Positions 54,364 through 63,308 of a stretch of DNA of 64,000 bases are shown here, piece by piece. The DNA comes from Methylocystis sp. SC2 (GTDB taxonomy: Bacteria; Pseudomonadota; Alphaproteobacteria; Rhizobiales; Beijerinckiaceae): the NCBI RefSeq assembly GCF_000304315.1, contig NC_018485.1, forward strand, positions 2,450,501 to 2,514,500. The letters run 5' to 3'. How positions within the stretch are numbered: the first letter of the stretch is position 1; each line of letters opens with the position of its first letter. Below the pieces are notes generated by a model. It saw nothing but the letters and a program-made list of their open reading frames with translations. It was not told where the DNA came from and ran no database searches. Position numbers and translations under genes: made by a program.

Positions 54364-56925
54364 TCAACCGGCGAGGGCGACGCGACCGGCCGTCAGGCTC
54401 TTGTCGCGCCGGCCGGCCAGACGCCAGTAGATCATCTTCACAATCTCGGTCACGACCACCCAAAGGAGGCAGTAGAGCCACACGCCGACGATCGCCGCGC
54501 CGGGAACGGCGTCGACGCCGACTCCGTAAAGGCAAAGCAGCACGGCGACGACCTGAGTCGCGGCGATCGCCCAGAACAGTCTGGCGCTTGGATAGGGCGG
54601 CGCAAAAATCGCGTTTTTGGTGCGCACGCTGAAGAGCAGCAGATGGCCGCCGACGGCGAGCTGAAGAAACAGCAGCGTCTGAAGCTGGCCCGGATCGATC
54701 GGGATCATCGTCTGCAGCGCATCGTCGAGCGTCCAGCGCATGCCGATCAGCAGAAAACCGAAGGTTTCGGCGACCGCGATCAGACCCATCAGCGATGCGA
54801 AAATGAAGATGCGCCGCATGTCCCATCTCACCGGCTGCGGCGCGACGGGGACATTGTCATAGGCGATCGTCATGATGGGGATGTCGTCGAGCAGCGCAAG
54901 CGCGACGATCATGATGGCGGTCAGCGGTTGAAAATCGAAAAACACGATCGACGCGACGACGACGATCATGATGTCGAGCGTCATCGCGATCCGATAGTAG
55001 ATGTAGCTTTCGATGCGCTGGAAAATCTGCCGCGATACGCGGATCGCGTTGACGATGGTCGAAAGTCCCGGCGCCGTGAGGATCAACGCGGCGGCGCTCC
55101 GCGCCGCATCGGTCGCGCCGCTGACGGCGATGCCGCAGTCGGCTTGTTTGAGCGCCGGCGCGTCATTCACGCCGTCGCCGGTCATCGCGACGATATGGCC
55201 GACCGACTGAAGCGCCTTGACGATCTCATATTTGTGTTCCGGGAACACTCTGCCGAATCCGTCGGCCCGCTCCACCGCGTCGACGACGCTGCGCGGCAGG
55301 GCGCTGGCCTTGACGTCGCCTTTGAAGACGTCGCTCGCGACGAGAAGATGCGAACCCATGCCGAGCTGCGCGGCGATCTCGTCGCCGATGGCGACGTCAT
55401 CGCCGGTCACCATCTTGACTTGCAGCCCGAGCCTGCGGGCCTCCGCGATCGTCGACTTGGCGTCAGCGCGCGGCGGGTCCATGAGCGAGATCAGGCCGAC
55501 CAGCTGCCACCGCGCGCCATCTTCCGACATGGCGACGCCCAGTGCGCGTTGGCCCTTGGCGGCGAGCGCCGCCACGTCGTTTTGATAGCGCTGCAACGTC
55601 TGAGAGTCGGGCCGCACCAGCGCGGATATCGCCTGCGGCGCGCCTTTGGCGTAATGGCGAACGCCGCCAGTAGCGTCGGCGACCGTCGAGATTGTGCGTT
55701 TGCTGACGGGATCGAATGGCGTGAAAGCCTTCTGCTTGAAGCCTTCAAGCGCATCATGCGCCGGCAGCGCCGCCATCACCGCGAGGTCGATCGAGTCTTC
55801 GCTGCTCTTTTCCGTCGCCAGCGCGGCGAAGAGCATTACGTCGTCGCTCTTGAACGCCCCATAGGGAAGGGCGCTTTGCACGGTGAGCTTGTTCATCGTC
55901 AGCGTGCCGGTCTTGTCGCTGCACAGCACGTCGACTCCGGCAAGCTCCTCGATCGCGTTCAGGCGCGAAACAATGGCTTTCTGCAAGGAGAGCGCATAGG
56001 CGCCGATCGCCATCGTCACCGACATGACCGCCGGCAGCGCGACCGGAATCGAAGCGATCAGCAGCACCAGCACGTATTGGGCGATGGAGCCGACGCGATC
56101 CCAACTCCAATCGTCCGTGGCGATGACTTCCCGATAGAGTTGCGCGCCGACGAGGATCAGCGCCAGAAAAAATGCGAGCACGAGGAGAAAGTCGCCGACC
56201 TCCGTCACTGCGCGTTGCGAATGCGAAACGGCGCCGGCGGCGCCGACGAGCTTCGCGGTGCGGCCGAAGAAGGTGCGCTCGCCCGTCGCCGTAACGACGC
56301 CTGTCATCGCGCCTTGTTTGGCGATCGCGCCCGAATAGGCGTCGTCGCCAATTTTCTTTGAGACGGGCAGCGATTCGCCGGTGAGCGCCGCCTGATCGCA
56401 GCTCAAATAATCGCCTTCGATGAGCAGCAGATCGGCGGGGATGATTTGGCCCGCGGCGACGCTGACGATATCGCCCGGCGTCAGTTCAGCGGCGGGAATC
56501 GAGGTCCAGGCGCCGTCGCGCAGCACGCGCGCGCGGGGCGCGAGGTTTTTCTTCAGGGCCGCGAGCGCATTCGCCGCCTTGTTGTCCTGCCAGAATCCGA
56601 CCACGGCGTTATAGAGGAGAAGACCGGCGACGACGCCGAAATCGGGCCAGTCCCGCCGCAGGGCGGAAATGACCGCGGCGGCTTCGATGAGAAACGGCAG
56701 CGGCCCCCAGAAATAGTTAAGGAGACGGCGCCACTTGCTTTCCGTCTTGTCCTCTAGCGTGTTCGGGCCGTATTCCGCGAGCCGTCGCGCCGCTTCGGCG
56801 GCGGTGAGGCCGCTCTCGGTCGTCTTCAGCGTCTCGAGTCGCTGCGAGATTTTGATCTGCGCCGGATCTAGGGAAAGCGCTGGCGAAGATTGGCCCGCCG
56901 GCGATTTCGCGCTGACGTCCGGCAT
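54364..56925 (-). CDS. Plasma-membrane proton-efflux P-type ATPase (P3A)
   Basis: An 853-residue P-type ATPase. The phosphorylation site is DVLCSDKTGTLTMNKLTVQ. The TGES loop is AALTGESLPVSKK, the hinge region has MTGDGVNDAPALKQAD, and MVTGDDVAIGDEIA lies in the P domain. The membrane-4 segment SIPVALPAVMSVTMAIGAY has the PVALP form of proton pumps. Absence of heavy-metal-binding N-terminal domains excludes the P1B class. It has no long C-terminal autoinhibitory tail as in plants. Start ATG 56925 is backed by GGGGAGAG. It would export protons at the expense of ATP, with PPK2 possibly regenerating nucleotide. Confidence 0.93.
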   Translation of the reverse strand: MPDVSAKSPAGQSSPALSLDPAQIKISQRLETLKTTESGLTAAEAARRLAEYGPNTLEDKTESKWRRLLNYFWGPLPFLIEAAAVISALRRDWPDFGVVAGLLLYNAVVGFWQDNKAANALAALKKNLAPRARVLRDGAWTSIPAAELTPGDIVSVAAGQIIPADLLLIEGDYLSCDQAALTGESLPVSKKIGDDAYSGAIAKQGAMTGVVTATGERTFFGRTAKLVGAAGAVSHSQRAVTEVGDFLLVLAFFLALILVGAQLYREVIATDDWSWDRVGSIAQYVLVLLIASIPVALPAVMSVTMAIGAYALSLQKAIVSRLNAIEELAGVDVLCSDKTGTLTMNKLTVQSALPYGAFKSDDVMLFAALATEKSSEDSIDLAVMAALPAHDALEGFKQKAFTPFDPVSKRTISTVADATGGVRHYAKGAPQAISALVRPDSQTLQRYQNDVAALAAKGQRALGVAMSEDGARWQLVGLISLMDPPRADAKSTIAEARRLGLQVKMVTGDDVAIGDEIAAQLGMGSHLLVASDVFKGDVKASALPRSVVDAVERADGFGRVFPEHKYEIVKALQSVGHIVAMTGDGVNDAPALKQADCGIAVSGATDAARSAAALILTAPGLSTIVNAIRVSRQIFQRIESYIYYRIAMTLDIMIVVVASIVFFDFQPLTAIMIVALALLDDIPIMTIAYDNVPVAPQPVRWDMRRIFIFASLMGLIAVAETFGFLLIGMRWTLDDALQTMIPIDPGQLQTLLFLQLAVGGHLLLFSVRTKNAIFAPPYPSARLFWAIAATQVVAVLLCLYGVGVDAVPGAAIVGVWLYCLLWVVVTEIVKMIYWRLAGRRDKSLTAGRVALAG

Positions 56926-57045
56926 GCTTGCTCTCCCCATCAGATCATCAAAAATATCCGAAACCGAATCTTACGGCGTGATCCGAGTCTCGCCAAGAGA
57001 CACGCTCAAAAAGGCGAGCGCGAGTCGAAATTAACCGTGCACAGC

Positions 57046-58236
57046 CTATTCGGCGGCGGTGCAGGCGGCGCCGTCGTTCGACGCGCCTATGGCGTTGTCC
57101 TTCACGATCTTGTCGGCGCGGGCCTTCGCATCTGCGAGATCCTTGTCATAGACGTCGGTCAGATATTCATTCGTCGTCGTCTTGACGATCGAGTGATTCG
57201 GCGATTGCAGCGGGCCGGACACATTAATCGAGGCGACCGTCGACAGGCCGGGACGCAAGGGCTGTTTCTCGAGTTCGTCCGCCCGCAAGGCGATGCGCAC
57301 CGGAATGCGCTGAACGATTCGAATGAAGTTGCCGGTCGCGTTATCGGGGGGCAGAGCCGCGAAAACGGCGCCGGAGCCCGGAACGAGCCCCGCCACTTCT
57401 CCGTGGTAGATGTGCTCCGATCCGTAGAGATCGACCTTGATCGTCGCCGGCTGCCCGGGACGAACCTTGGCCATCCTGTTTTCCCAGAGATTCGCTTCGA
57501 CCCACAGATGGTCGAGCGGCACGATATTGAGGATGGCGTCGCCGGGGCGCACCCGCTTGCCGACCTGAACGCTGCGCTTGGCGACATAGCCGGTCGCCGG
57601 CGCCCGAATGTTCTGGCGCACGAATTCGACGTAAGCGTCGTTGTATCGCGCCTTGGCGGCCTCGATGTCGGGATGGTTCATCCGCGTCACGCCGACGACG
57701 CGCGCCTCGACCGACTGATATTCCGCCTGCGCCTCGCGCAGATCGGCTTCCTGCGCGGCGAGCTGGTCCTCGGTGTTCTGCAGCACCTGTCGCGAAGCGG
57801 CGCCGCTCAGCGTCGCCTCGCGATATCTTGCGAGATCGTGGCGCGTCCTGTCGCGAAGCGCGGCGCGGGAAATGACCTTTTGGCAGACCTGGCGGCGCTG
57901 CGCGTAAAGCGCGCCGACGGCGCGAACCGCGCGGCCCAGTTCGGCCTCCGCCTGCGCGAGCGCCGCTCTTGCGCGTTGGCCGTCGAGGCGAACGAGCACG
58001 TCGCCCTTCTTGACGAGCTGCGTTTCTTCAGCGAGCACGGCGGCCACGACTCCCGTCGCGTCCGCCTGAACCGGAATGATGTTGCCGGTGATGAAGGCGT
58101 TGTCCGTCGTCACCCAGTCGCGGTCGTAAAAATACCATCGCGAGAGCGCGATCAGCGCGCCGGCAAGACCCGCCGCAATGACGATCTTGAGCAGGAACTC
58201 TCTGCGGGAGCGGATGCTTTTGCGGGATAGCGCCAT
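57046..58236 (-). CDS. Periplasmic adaptor protein, HlyD/EmrA family
   Basis: A 396-residue membrane fusion protein. One N-terminal helix (FLLKIVIAAGLAGALIALS) is followed by VTTDNAFITGNIIPVQADAT (barrel/lipoyl half, the EmrA signature), a coiled-coil hairpin (QAEAELGRAVRAVGALY; TEDQLAAQEADLREAQAEYQ) and the second half IRAPATGYVAKRSVQVGKRV. Such proteins join an inner-membrane pump to an outer-membrane channel. The preceding gene encodes such a channel. No inner-membrane pump (MFS/EmrB) gene follows; a proton ATPase begins instead. The ribosome site is weak. The C-terminal 40 residues are not conserved. Confidence 0.9.
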   Translation of the reverse strand: MALSRKSIRSRREFLLKIVIAAGLAGALIALSRWYFYDRDWVTTDNAFITGNIIPVQADATGVVAAVLAEETQLVKKGDVLVRLDGQRARAALAQAEAELGRAVRAVGALYAQRRQVCQKVISRAALRDRTRHDLARYREATLSGAASRQVLQNTEDQLAAQEADLREAQAEYQSVEARVVGVTRMNHPDIEAAKARYNDAYVEFVRQNIRAPATGYVAKRSVQVGKRVRPGDAILNIVPLDHLWVEANLWENRMAKVRPGQPATIKVDLYGSEHIYHGEVAGLVPGSGAVFAALPPDNATGNFIRIVQRIPVRIALRADELEKQPLRPGLSTVASINVSGPLQSPNHSIVKTTTNEYLTDVYDKDLADAKARADKIVKDNAIGASNDGAACTAAE

Positions 58237-58275
58237 CGATGGGGTTCGCGTTCTTCTGATGGAGGCGTGACGCGT

Positions 58276-59838
58276 TCAGCCGCCGCCAAGCGACTGGATC
58301 GTCTCGACGGCCGGCGTCAACGGGTCGGTTTCGGGCGCCGGCTTCGGCGCGGCCGGCGGCGGACCATCGGCATAGCCGCCGCCCAGCGCCTGAAACAAGT
58401 CGACGGCGGCGATCAGTCTGTCGCCTTCAAGCGCGCGCTGCGCGAAGCCGGACTCAAGAAGGTCGACGCGCTCGGCGACGGTTTCGCGGCGATCTTTAAT
58501 GCCGTCGCGCAGCCGCGATTGCGCGAGGTCATATTGCATGCGCGCCGCGCGCAGATAGCGGCTCTGCGCCTCATATTCGGCGCGCGCGCGCTTGAGATTG
58601 GCGATGGCGTCGGCGACCTGCTGCGCCGCTTGCAGCAGCGTCTCATTATACGAGTCGACCGCCTGATCATAATCGGCGCGCTGAAACTCCAGATTTCCGC
58701 TCAGGCGGCCGCCCTGAAAAATGGGCAGGCGCAGTCCGGGCGAGACTGCGTAGCCGATCGCCGAGGGCGTGAAGAGATAGCCGGCGAGCTTGCTGATCTT
58801 CGTCGAGGTCACCGAGCCTTCGAAGCCGCCGGTGATCGCGAGATCGATCGAGGGAAGAAACATCGTTTTGGCGACGTGAACCCGGGCCGCCGCCGCCTCG
58901 GCGCGGCGCAGCGCGGCGGCCAGATCCGGACGGTGCGCGAGCAGTTCGATCGGCAGGCTGCGCGGCAGCGGCGGCGACGCCGGCGCTGGCGCGCTTCGGC
59001 CGGCGTAAAGGTCGCGCGCGGCGTCGGGGCCTTCGCCCATGAGCCGAGCGAGCGCGTCCTTCTGCAGCGTCACGAGCGCCTGTGCGGCCGCTTCGCGCCG
59101 AACGGCGTTTTCGAAGTCGGCGCGGGCGATCTGCACCCCGTCCAAGGAGTCTAGCCCGGTGCGGTAGCGGGTTTCAGCCAGCGAAACCAAGTCGCGGCGC
59201 AGACGCGTCAAAGCTCTGGCGACCTCGAGCTGGCGCGCCGCGGCGTAGCCGCGCAGGTAGGCGCGCGCGACCGAGGCGGTCAGCAGCAGGCGCGCCTGCG
59301 CCCATTCAGCCTCCTGCGCCGCCGACTCGCCGATCGCCGAGTCGAGCAGCGCCCGGTTTTTCTGCCAGAAATCCAGCTCCCAGGTCAGCGCAAGCGGATT
59401 GATGAAGGCCATGGTCTTCTCCAATCCGCCCTGCGCTGGATTGTAGGAGGCCACGACGCCGTGCAGCGGGTTGCGCGACTGCCGCATGCCGAAGGTCGCC
59501 TGGACCTCGGGCAGAAGCCGCGCGCCGGCGACCTGCACGATGGCGTCCGCGCCGCGTAGAGCGTCTTCCGCTTTCTTGAGGCTTTGATTGTCGCGCAACG
59601 CCTTGTCGATGACGCCGTCAAGCTCCGCGCTGCGGAACCCGCGCCACCATTCATCGCGCGGCCAGGCCGTTTCGCCGGCGGCGGCTTTCAAGCCGGATCC
59701 GGCCAGCGTGCGCTCCATCGCCGGCGCGCCGAGAAATTGGGCGCGCTCCACCGGCGTTGTGGGCGCGCAGCCGGCGAGAAAAAGCGCGATCGGGGTCCCG
59801 CAGCACAGCCGTCGACGTCGCGTCCCGCGCCGAATCAC
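58276..59838 (-). CDS. Outer-membrane efflux lipoprotein, NodT/OprM family
   Basis: A 520-residue outer-membrane factor. The lipobox is FLAGC (Cys about 23), followed by WWRGFRSAELDGVIDKALRDN, the typical OEP start. Internal repeats of the barrel-helix fold are seen in LEVARALTRLRRDLVSLAETRYRTGL and EYEAQSRYLRAARMQYDLAQSRL (shown in shorter parts: LVSLAETRYRTGL, SRYLRAARMQYD), with PIELLAHRPDLAAALRRAEA as the usual central motif. It would form a TolC-like trimer. Start GTG 59838 has only a weak site. It precedes the HlyD-type gene by 39 bp and forms two thirds of a tripartite exporter. Confidence 0.9.
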   Translation of the reverse strand: MIRRGTRRRRLCCGTPIALFLAGCAPTTPVERAQFLGAPAMERTLAGSGLKAAAGETAWPRDEWWRGFRSAELDGVIDKALRDNQSLKKAEDALRGADAIVQVAGARLLPEVQATFGMRQSRNPLHGVVASYNPAQGGLEKTMAFINPLALTWELDFWQKNRALLDSAIGESAAQEAEWAQARLLLTASVARAYLRGYAAARQLEVARALTRLRRDLVSLAETRYRTGLDSLDGVQIARADFENAVRREAAAQALVTLQKDALARLMGEGPDAARDLYAGRSAPAPASPPLPRSLPIELLAHRPDLAAALRRAEAAAARVHVAKTMFLPSIDLAITGGFEGSVTSTKISKLAGYLFTPSAIGYAVSPGLRLPIFQGGRLSGNLEFQRADYDQAVDSYNETLLQAAQQVADAIANLKRARAEYEAQSRYLRAARMQYDLAQSRLRDGIKDRRETVAERVDLLESGFAQRALEGDRLIAAVDLFQALGGGYADGPPPAAPKPAPETDPLTPAVETIQSLGGG

Positions 59839-60094
59839 GCCGACGCCCCAAGCGGCGACGCCACACGCGGCGACGCTCCCGCGGCCAGGACGCAGGCGGG
59901 AAGGCGCACGACGGGTGCGGGCTCTCTATGCAACAGACACTCCTACCCTGCGCCGGCGATGTTAAGAAGGCGGCGGCGAGTTCGCAGGAGTCATCAGCCT
60001 TTCGGCGGTTATCGGGGGAACCCCATCCCCATCCGTTAAAACTTAGTTTACGACTTAGCCGCGGGTCAATAAGTCCAGATCGCGACCGCGCGCG

Positions 60095-61078
60095 CTATCC
60101 CCAGAGCTCCGGCGCCGGCGGCATGAGAGTCGATCCCTCATAGGACAGCCCGGGGATGCGATCGCGGGCCAGAAGCAGAGGCCCGTCGAGGTCGACGAAG
60201 GCGGCGATCTGCCCCACGAGGACGGCCGGCGCCATGGCGAGAGACGTGCCCACCATGCAGCCCGCCATGATGGAAAAGCCCATCTCCTGCGCCGCGCGCG
60301 CCAGCGCCAGCGCTTCGGTCAGGCCGCCGGTCTTGTCGAGCTTGACGTTGATCGCATCGTAGCGGCCCTTGAGCGGCGCGAGCGAGGCGCGGTCATGCAC
60401 GCTTTCGTCGGCGCAGATCGGCACGGGGCGGGGCATGGTCGCGAGAATGGCGTCCCCACCCGCCTGCAGGGGCTGCTCAACGAGCGAGACGCCGTGATCG
60501 GCGCAGGCGGCGAGCTGGCGGGGAAGGGTTTCCGCCGTCCATGATTCATTGGCGTCGACGATAAGGGCCGATTCGGGGGCGCCCGCGCGCACCGCGGCGA
60601 GCCGCGCTGCGTCGCCTTCTCCGGCGAGCTTGATTTTCAAGAGCGGGCGATCGGCCGCCCGTTCCGCCGCGGCGCGCATCTGATCGGGCGCGCCGAGCGA
60701 GATCGTGAAGGCCGTCACAAGCGGCGAGAGCGCCGCGAAACCTGCCGAGACATGGGCCGGAACGCCCGAAAGCTTGGCCTCGAGGTCCCAGAGCGCGCAG
60801 TCGAGCGCATTGCGCGCCGCCCCCGCCGGCAGCAGGCGCTGCAAGTCGGCGCGATCGGCGCCGCCTTCGAGGGCGTCGCGCGCGCCTTCAATGGTCGCGA
60901 CGACGCTTTCCACGCTTTCGCCGTAACGGGCGTAGGGCACGCATTCGCCCCGCCCGACGCCGCCGTCTTGCGCCAAGGTCGCGGTCACGACGACGGCTTC
61001 GGTCTTCGCCCCGCGCGAGATCACGAAGCTGCCGGCGATCGGGTAACTCTCTATGGCGACTGATAGTTTTCGCTTCAA
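60095..61078 (-). CDS. Dipeptide epimerase (L-Ala-D/L-Glu epimerase), enolase superfamily
   Basis: A 327-residue enolase-superfamily enzyme. The catalytic lysine pair is LLKIKLAG (KxK), with metal ligands in LIVDANESW (Asp), VSLVEQPLQ (Glu) and ICADESVHD (Asp), and the opposite lysine in NVKLDKTGG, which together match muconate lactonising/AEE enzymes. It would isomerise L-Ala-D-Glu from peptidoglycan recycling. I chose TTG 61078 because GGCGGAGAGAG lies just before it. A TTG at 61153 extends the protein by 25 nonconserved residues. The family also holds muconate and other acid-sugar enzymes, so the substrate is probable rather than certain. Confidence 0.85.
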   Translation of the reverse strand: MKRKLSVAIESYPIAGSFVISRGAKTEAVVVTATLAQDGGVGRGECVPYARYGESVESVVATIEGARDALEGGADRADLQRLLPAGAARNALDCALWDLEAKLSGVPAHVSAGFAALSPLVTAFTISLGAPDQMRAAAERAADRPLLKIKLAGEGDAARLAAVRAGAPESALIVDANESWTAETLPRQLAACADHGVSLVEQPLQAGGDAILATMPRPVPICADESVHDRASLAPLKGRYDAINVKLDKTGGLTEALALARAAQEMGFSIMAGCMVGTSLAMAPAVLVGQIAAFVDLDGPLLLARDRIPGLSYEGSTLMPPAPELWG

Positions 61079-61294
61079 ATCTCTCTCCGCCGCCCGCGAG
61101 GCGCGGCCGTGTTCGGCGCTTGCGATGTGCGCTGATGCGCTTGCTGACGTCAATTCACGAAGTTATGACGTTTTTGCAAGAGGCGGCTTTACAAGCGGCG
61201 GCGCGCCGGCCCGCGTCAGCGGCGCGCCACAATCGTCGGATAGGATGACGCCATCAATGAGCCGATCACTGACTCCAGCGCGGAGCGAAGCCCG

Positions 61295-62443
61295 ATGACC
61301 GTCGCGGCGATGCAGCGTCCGCCCAAAGTCGCGCGCCAGTCCTCGGCGGCGGGCGTGCGCCTTGCGCTTTCGGGCGACTGGACGCTCTTCGCCTCGCGCC
61401 GCCTGGAGGAGGAGGGGAGTCGAATTGTCGAGGAGGCCCGCCTCGATCGCAAGGTCGCGATCGATCTTTCGCAAGTCTCGCGACTCGACACGGCCGGCGC
61501 CTGGCTGATCAACCGCGCGCGGCATGATCTGGCGCGCCGCGACGTCGCGGTCACGCTCGAAGACGTGCGCCCTGAATATTCGACCCTGCTCGAAGAAACG
61601 CATTACCGCGCCTTCGCGGGGCCCTCGCGGCTGCGGTTCAATGTCTTCTTCGTTCTGCTTGCGGACTTCGGCGAATCGATCGTGGATGCGCTTCGCGAAT
61701 TTTACCGCGGCGTCGGCTTTCTCGGCGAATTCGTCTCCTCGATGATGTATGTGGCCGCCAACCCGCGGCGGTTCAGGCTCACGTCGCTCGTCGCGCAAAT
61801 CGAGCTGGTCGGCTTTCGCAGCGTCCCCATCATCGTGCTGATCAACGTGCTGGTCGGCGGGATCGTCGCGCAACAGGGCATATTTCAATTGCTCAAGTTC
61901 GGCGCGTCCAGCTACTCGGTCAGCCTGATTGGCATTCTTGTCTTGCGCGAACTCGGCGTGCTGCTGACCTCGATCATGATCGCCGGCCGCTCAGGCTCGG
62001 CGATCACCGCCGAACTCGGCTCGATGAAAATGCGCGAGGAGATCGATGCGCTGCTGGTGATGGGACTTTCACCGATCGAGGTGCTGATCGCGCCGCGCGT
62101 GCTCGGTCTCGTGATCTCTCTGCCGATTTTGACCTTCATCGCCGACATAGCGGCGCTCTTTGGCGGGATGGTCGTGTCCTGGTGGTACGGGGGGATCAGC
62201 CCGGTGGCGTTCGCGTCATTGCTCAAAGAGGCGATTGCGCTGCATACTTTTCTTGTCGGCATCATCAAGGCGCCCTTCATGGCGCTGGTGATTGGCCTCA
62301 TCGCCTCGATGGACGGACTCGCGACGCAGGGCTCCGCCGAATCGCTTGGCCGTCAGGTCACCTCCTCGGTGGTGAAATCGATCTTTATGGTCATTGTGAT
62401 GGATGGGTTGTTCGCCGTGTTTTTTGCGGCGATCGACTATTGA
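61295..62443 (+). CDS. mlaE: MlaE-type lipid ABC transporter permease with N-terminal STAS domain
   Basis: A 382-residue protein. Residues about 20-105 form a STAS/MlaB-like domain (RLALSGDWTLFASRRL, KVAIDLSQVSRLDTAGAWLI). The remaining part is the MlaE permease with five or so helices, with VGGIVAQQGIFQLLKFGA, VLRELGVLLTSIMIAGRSGS and AITAELGSMKMREEIDALLVMG as the most conserved parts. It is the membrane part of a phospholipid transporter that maintains outer-membrane asymmetry. Fusing MlaB into MlaE is a known alternative form. It is followed by MlaF and MlaD homologues. Confidence 0.93.
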   Translation: MTVAAMQRPPKVARQSSAAGVRLALSGDWTLFASRRLEEEGSRIVEEARLDRKVAIDLSQVSRLDTAGAWLINRARHDLARRDVAVTLEDVRPEYSTLLEETHYRAFAGPSRLRFNVFFVLLADFGESIVDALREFYRGVGFLGEFVSSMMYVAANPRRFRLTSLVAQIELVGFRSVPIIVLINVLVGGIVAQQGIFQLLKFGASSYSVSLIGILVLRELGVLLTSIMIAGRSGSAITAELGSMKMREEIDALLVMGLSPIEVLIAPRVLGLVISLPILTFIADIAALFGGMVVSWWYGGISPVAFASLLKEAIALHTFLVGIIKAPFMALVIGLIASMDGLATQGSAESLGRQVTSSVVKSIFMVIVMDGLFAVFFAAIDY

Positions 62444-62450
62444 GCGCGCG

Positions 62451-63308
62451 ATGACCAGTTCCTCGACTCAAGCCAACGACGTCGCTCAACAGCGCCTCAA
62501 CCGCGATGTCATCATCAGCGTGCGCGACCTCGTCGTCGGCTTTGGCGACAAAACCATCATGAAAGGGCTCAGCCTCGACGTTTACCGCGGCGAGGTGCTC
62601 GGCTTCGTCGGAGGATCTGGGCAGGGAAAATCGGTGCTGACCCGCGCGATTCTCGGACTCGTGCCGACGCGAGGCGGAGCCATTCGGGTTTTTGGGCAGG
62701 ATCGCGACGCGCTCGCGCCGCTCGAGCGGCGTGCGCTGGAACAGCGTTGGGGCGTGCTGTTTCAGAACGGCGCGCTGTTTTCGGGCCTCACGGTGAAGCA
62801 GAACATTCAGATGCCGATGCGCGAAATGCGCGACCTCTCTCAGCGACTGATGGACGAGCTGGCCATGCTGAAGCTCGAGCTTGTTGGCCTTAGTCCCGAC
62901 GCCGCCGACAAATTTCCGTCAGAATTGTCTGGCGGCATGGTGAAGCGCGCGGCCCTGGCGCGCGCCTTGGCGCTTGATCCCGAGCTCGTGTTCCTGGACG
63001 AGCCGACATCGGGACTCGATCCTATCGGGGCCGCCGAGTTTGACGCGCTGATCGGCACATTGCAGCAGACCCTCGGGCTGACCGTGTTTATGGTGACGCA
63101 CGATCTCGACAGCCTGTACTCTATCTGCGACAGGGTGGCCGCGCTCGCTGAAGGTCGGGTCATCGCCGCAGGGCCGCTGGAAACCTTGCTGGCGTCCGAC
63201 CACCCGTGGCTGAAAGCCTATTTCCACGGCGTGCGCGGCGGCAGACTGACTGCGGCGCGCGTTGAGCAGAAGGACGAACAATGGAAACCCGCGCCAACTA
63301 CGCCCTGA
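62451..63308 (+). CDS. mlaF: MlaF-type ABC transporter ATPase
   Basis: A 285-residue ABC ATPase. Walker A is GGSGQGKSVL, the Q-loop is WGVLFQNGALFSGLTV (FQNGALF is typical of MlaF), the signature is SELSGGMVKRAALARAL, and Walker B is ELVFLDEPTSGLDP. The switch His is in FMVTHDLDSL. It powers the permease upstream. The start is ATG 62451, 7 bp after the mlaE stop; an upstream frame from 62403 lies in mlaE. Its end overlaps the start of the mce gene by 28 bp. Confidence 0.95.
   Translation: MTSSSTQANDVAQQRLNRDVIISVRDLVVGFGDKTIMKGLSLDVYRGEVLGFVGGSGQGKSVLTRAILGLVPTRGGAIRVFGQDRDALAPLERRALEQRWGVLFQNGALFSGLTVKQNIQMPMREMRDLSQRLMDELAMLKLELVGLSPDAADKFPSELSGGMVKRAALARALALDPELVFLDEPTSGLDPIGAAEFDALIGTLQQTLGLTVFMVTHDLDSLYSICDRVAALAEGRVIAAGPLETLLASDHPWLKAYFHGVRGGRLTAARVEQKDEQWKPAPTTP

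Noticed and set aside
54319..56361. 680-residue open frame on the + strand
   Set aside because: It lies opposite the P-type ATPase, which has every catalytic motif. The frame is Arg/Asp/His-rich in the usual shadow pattern.
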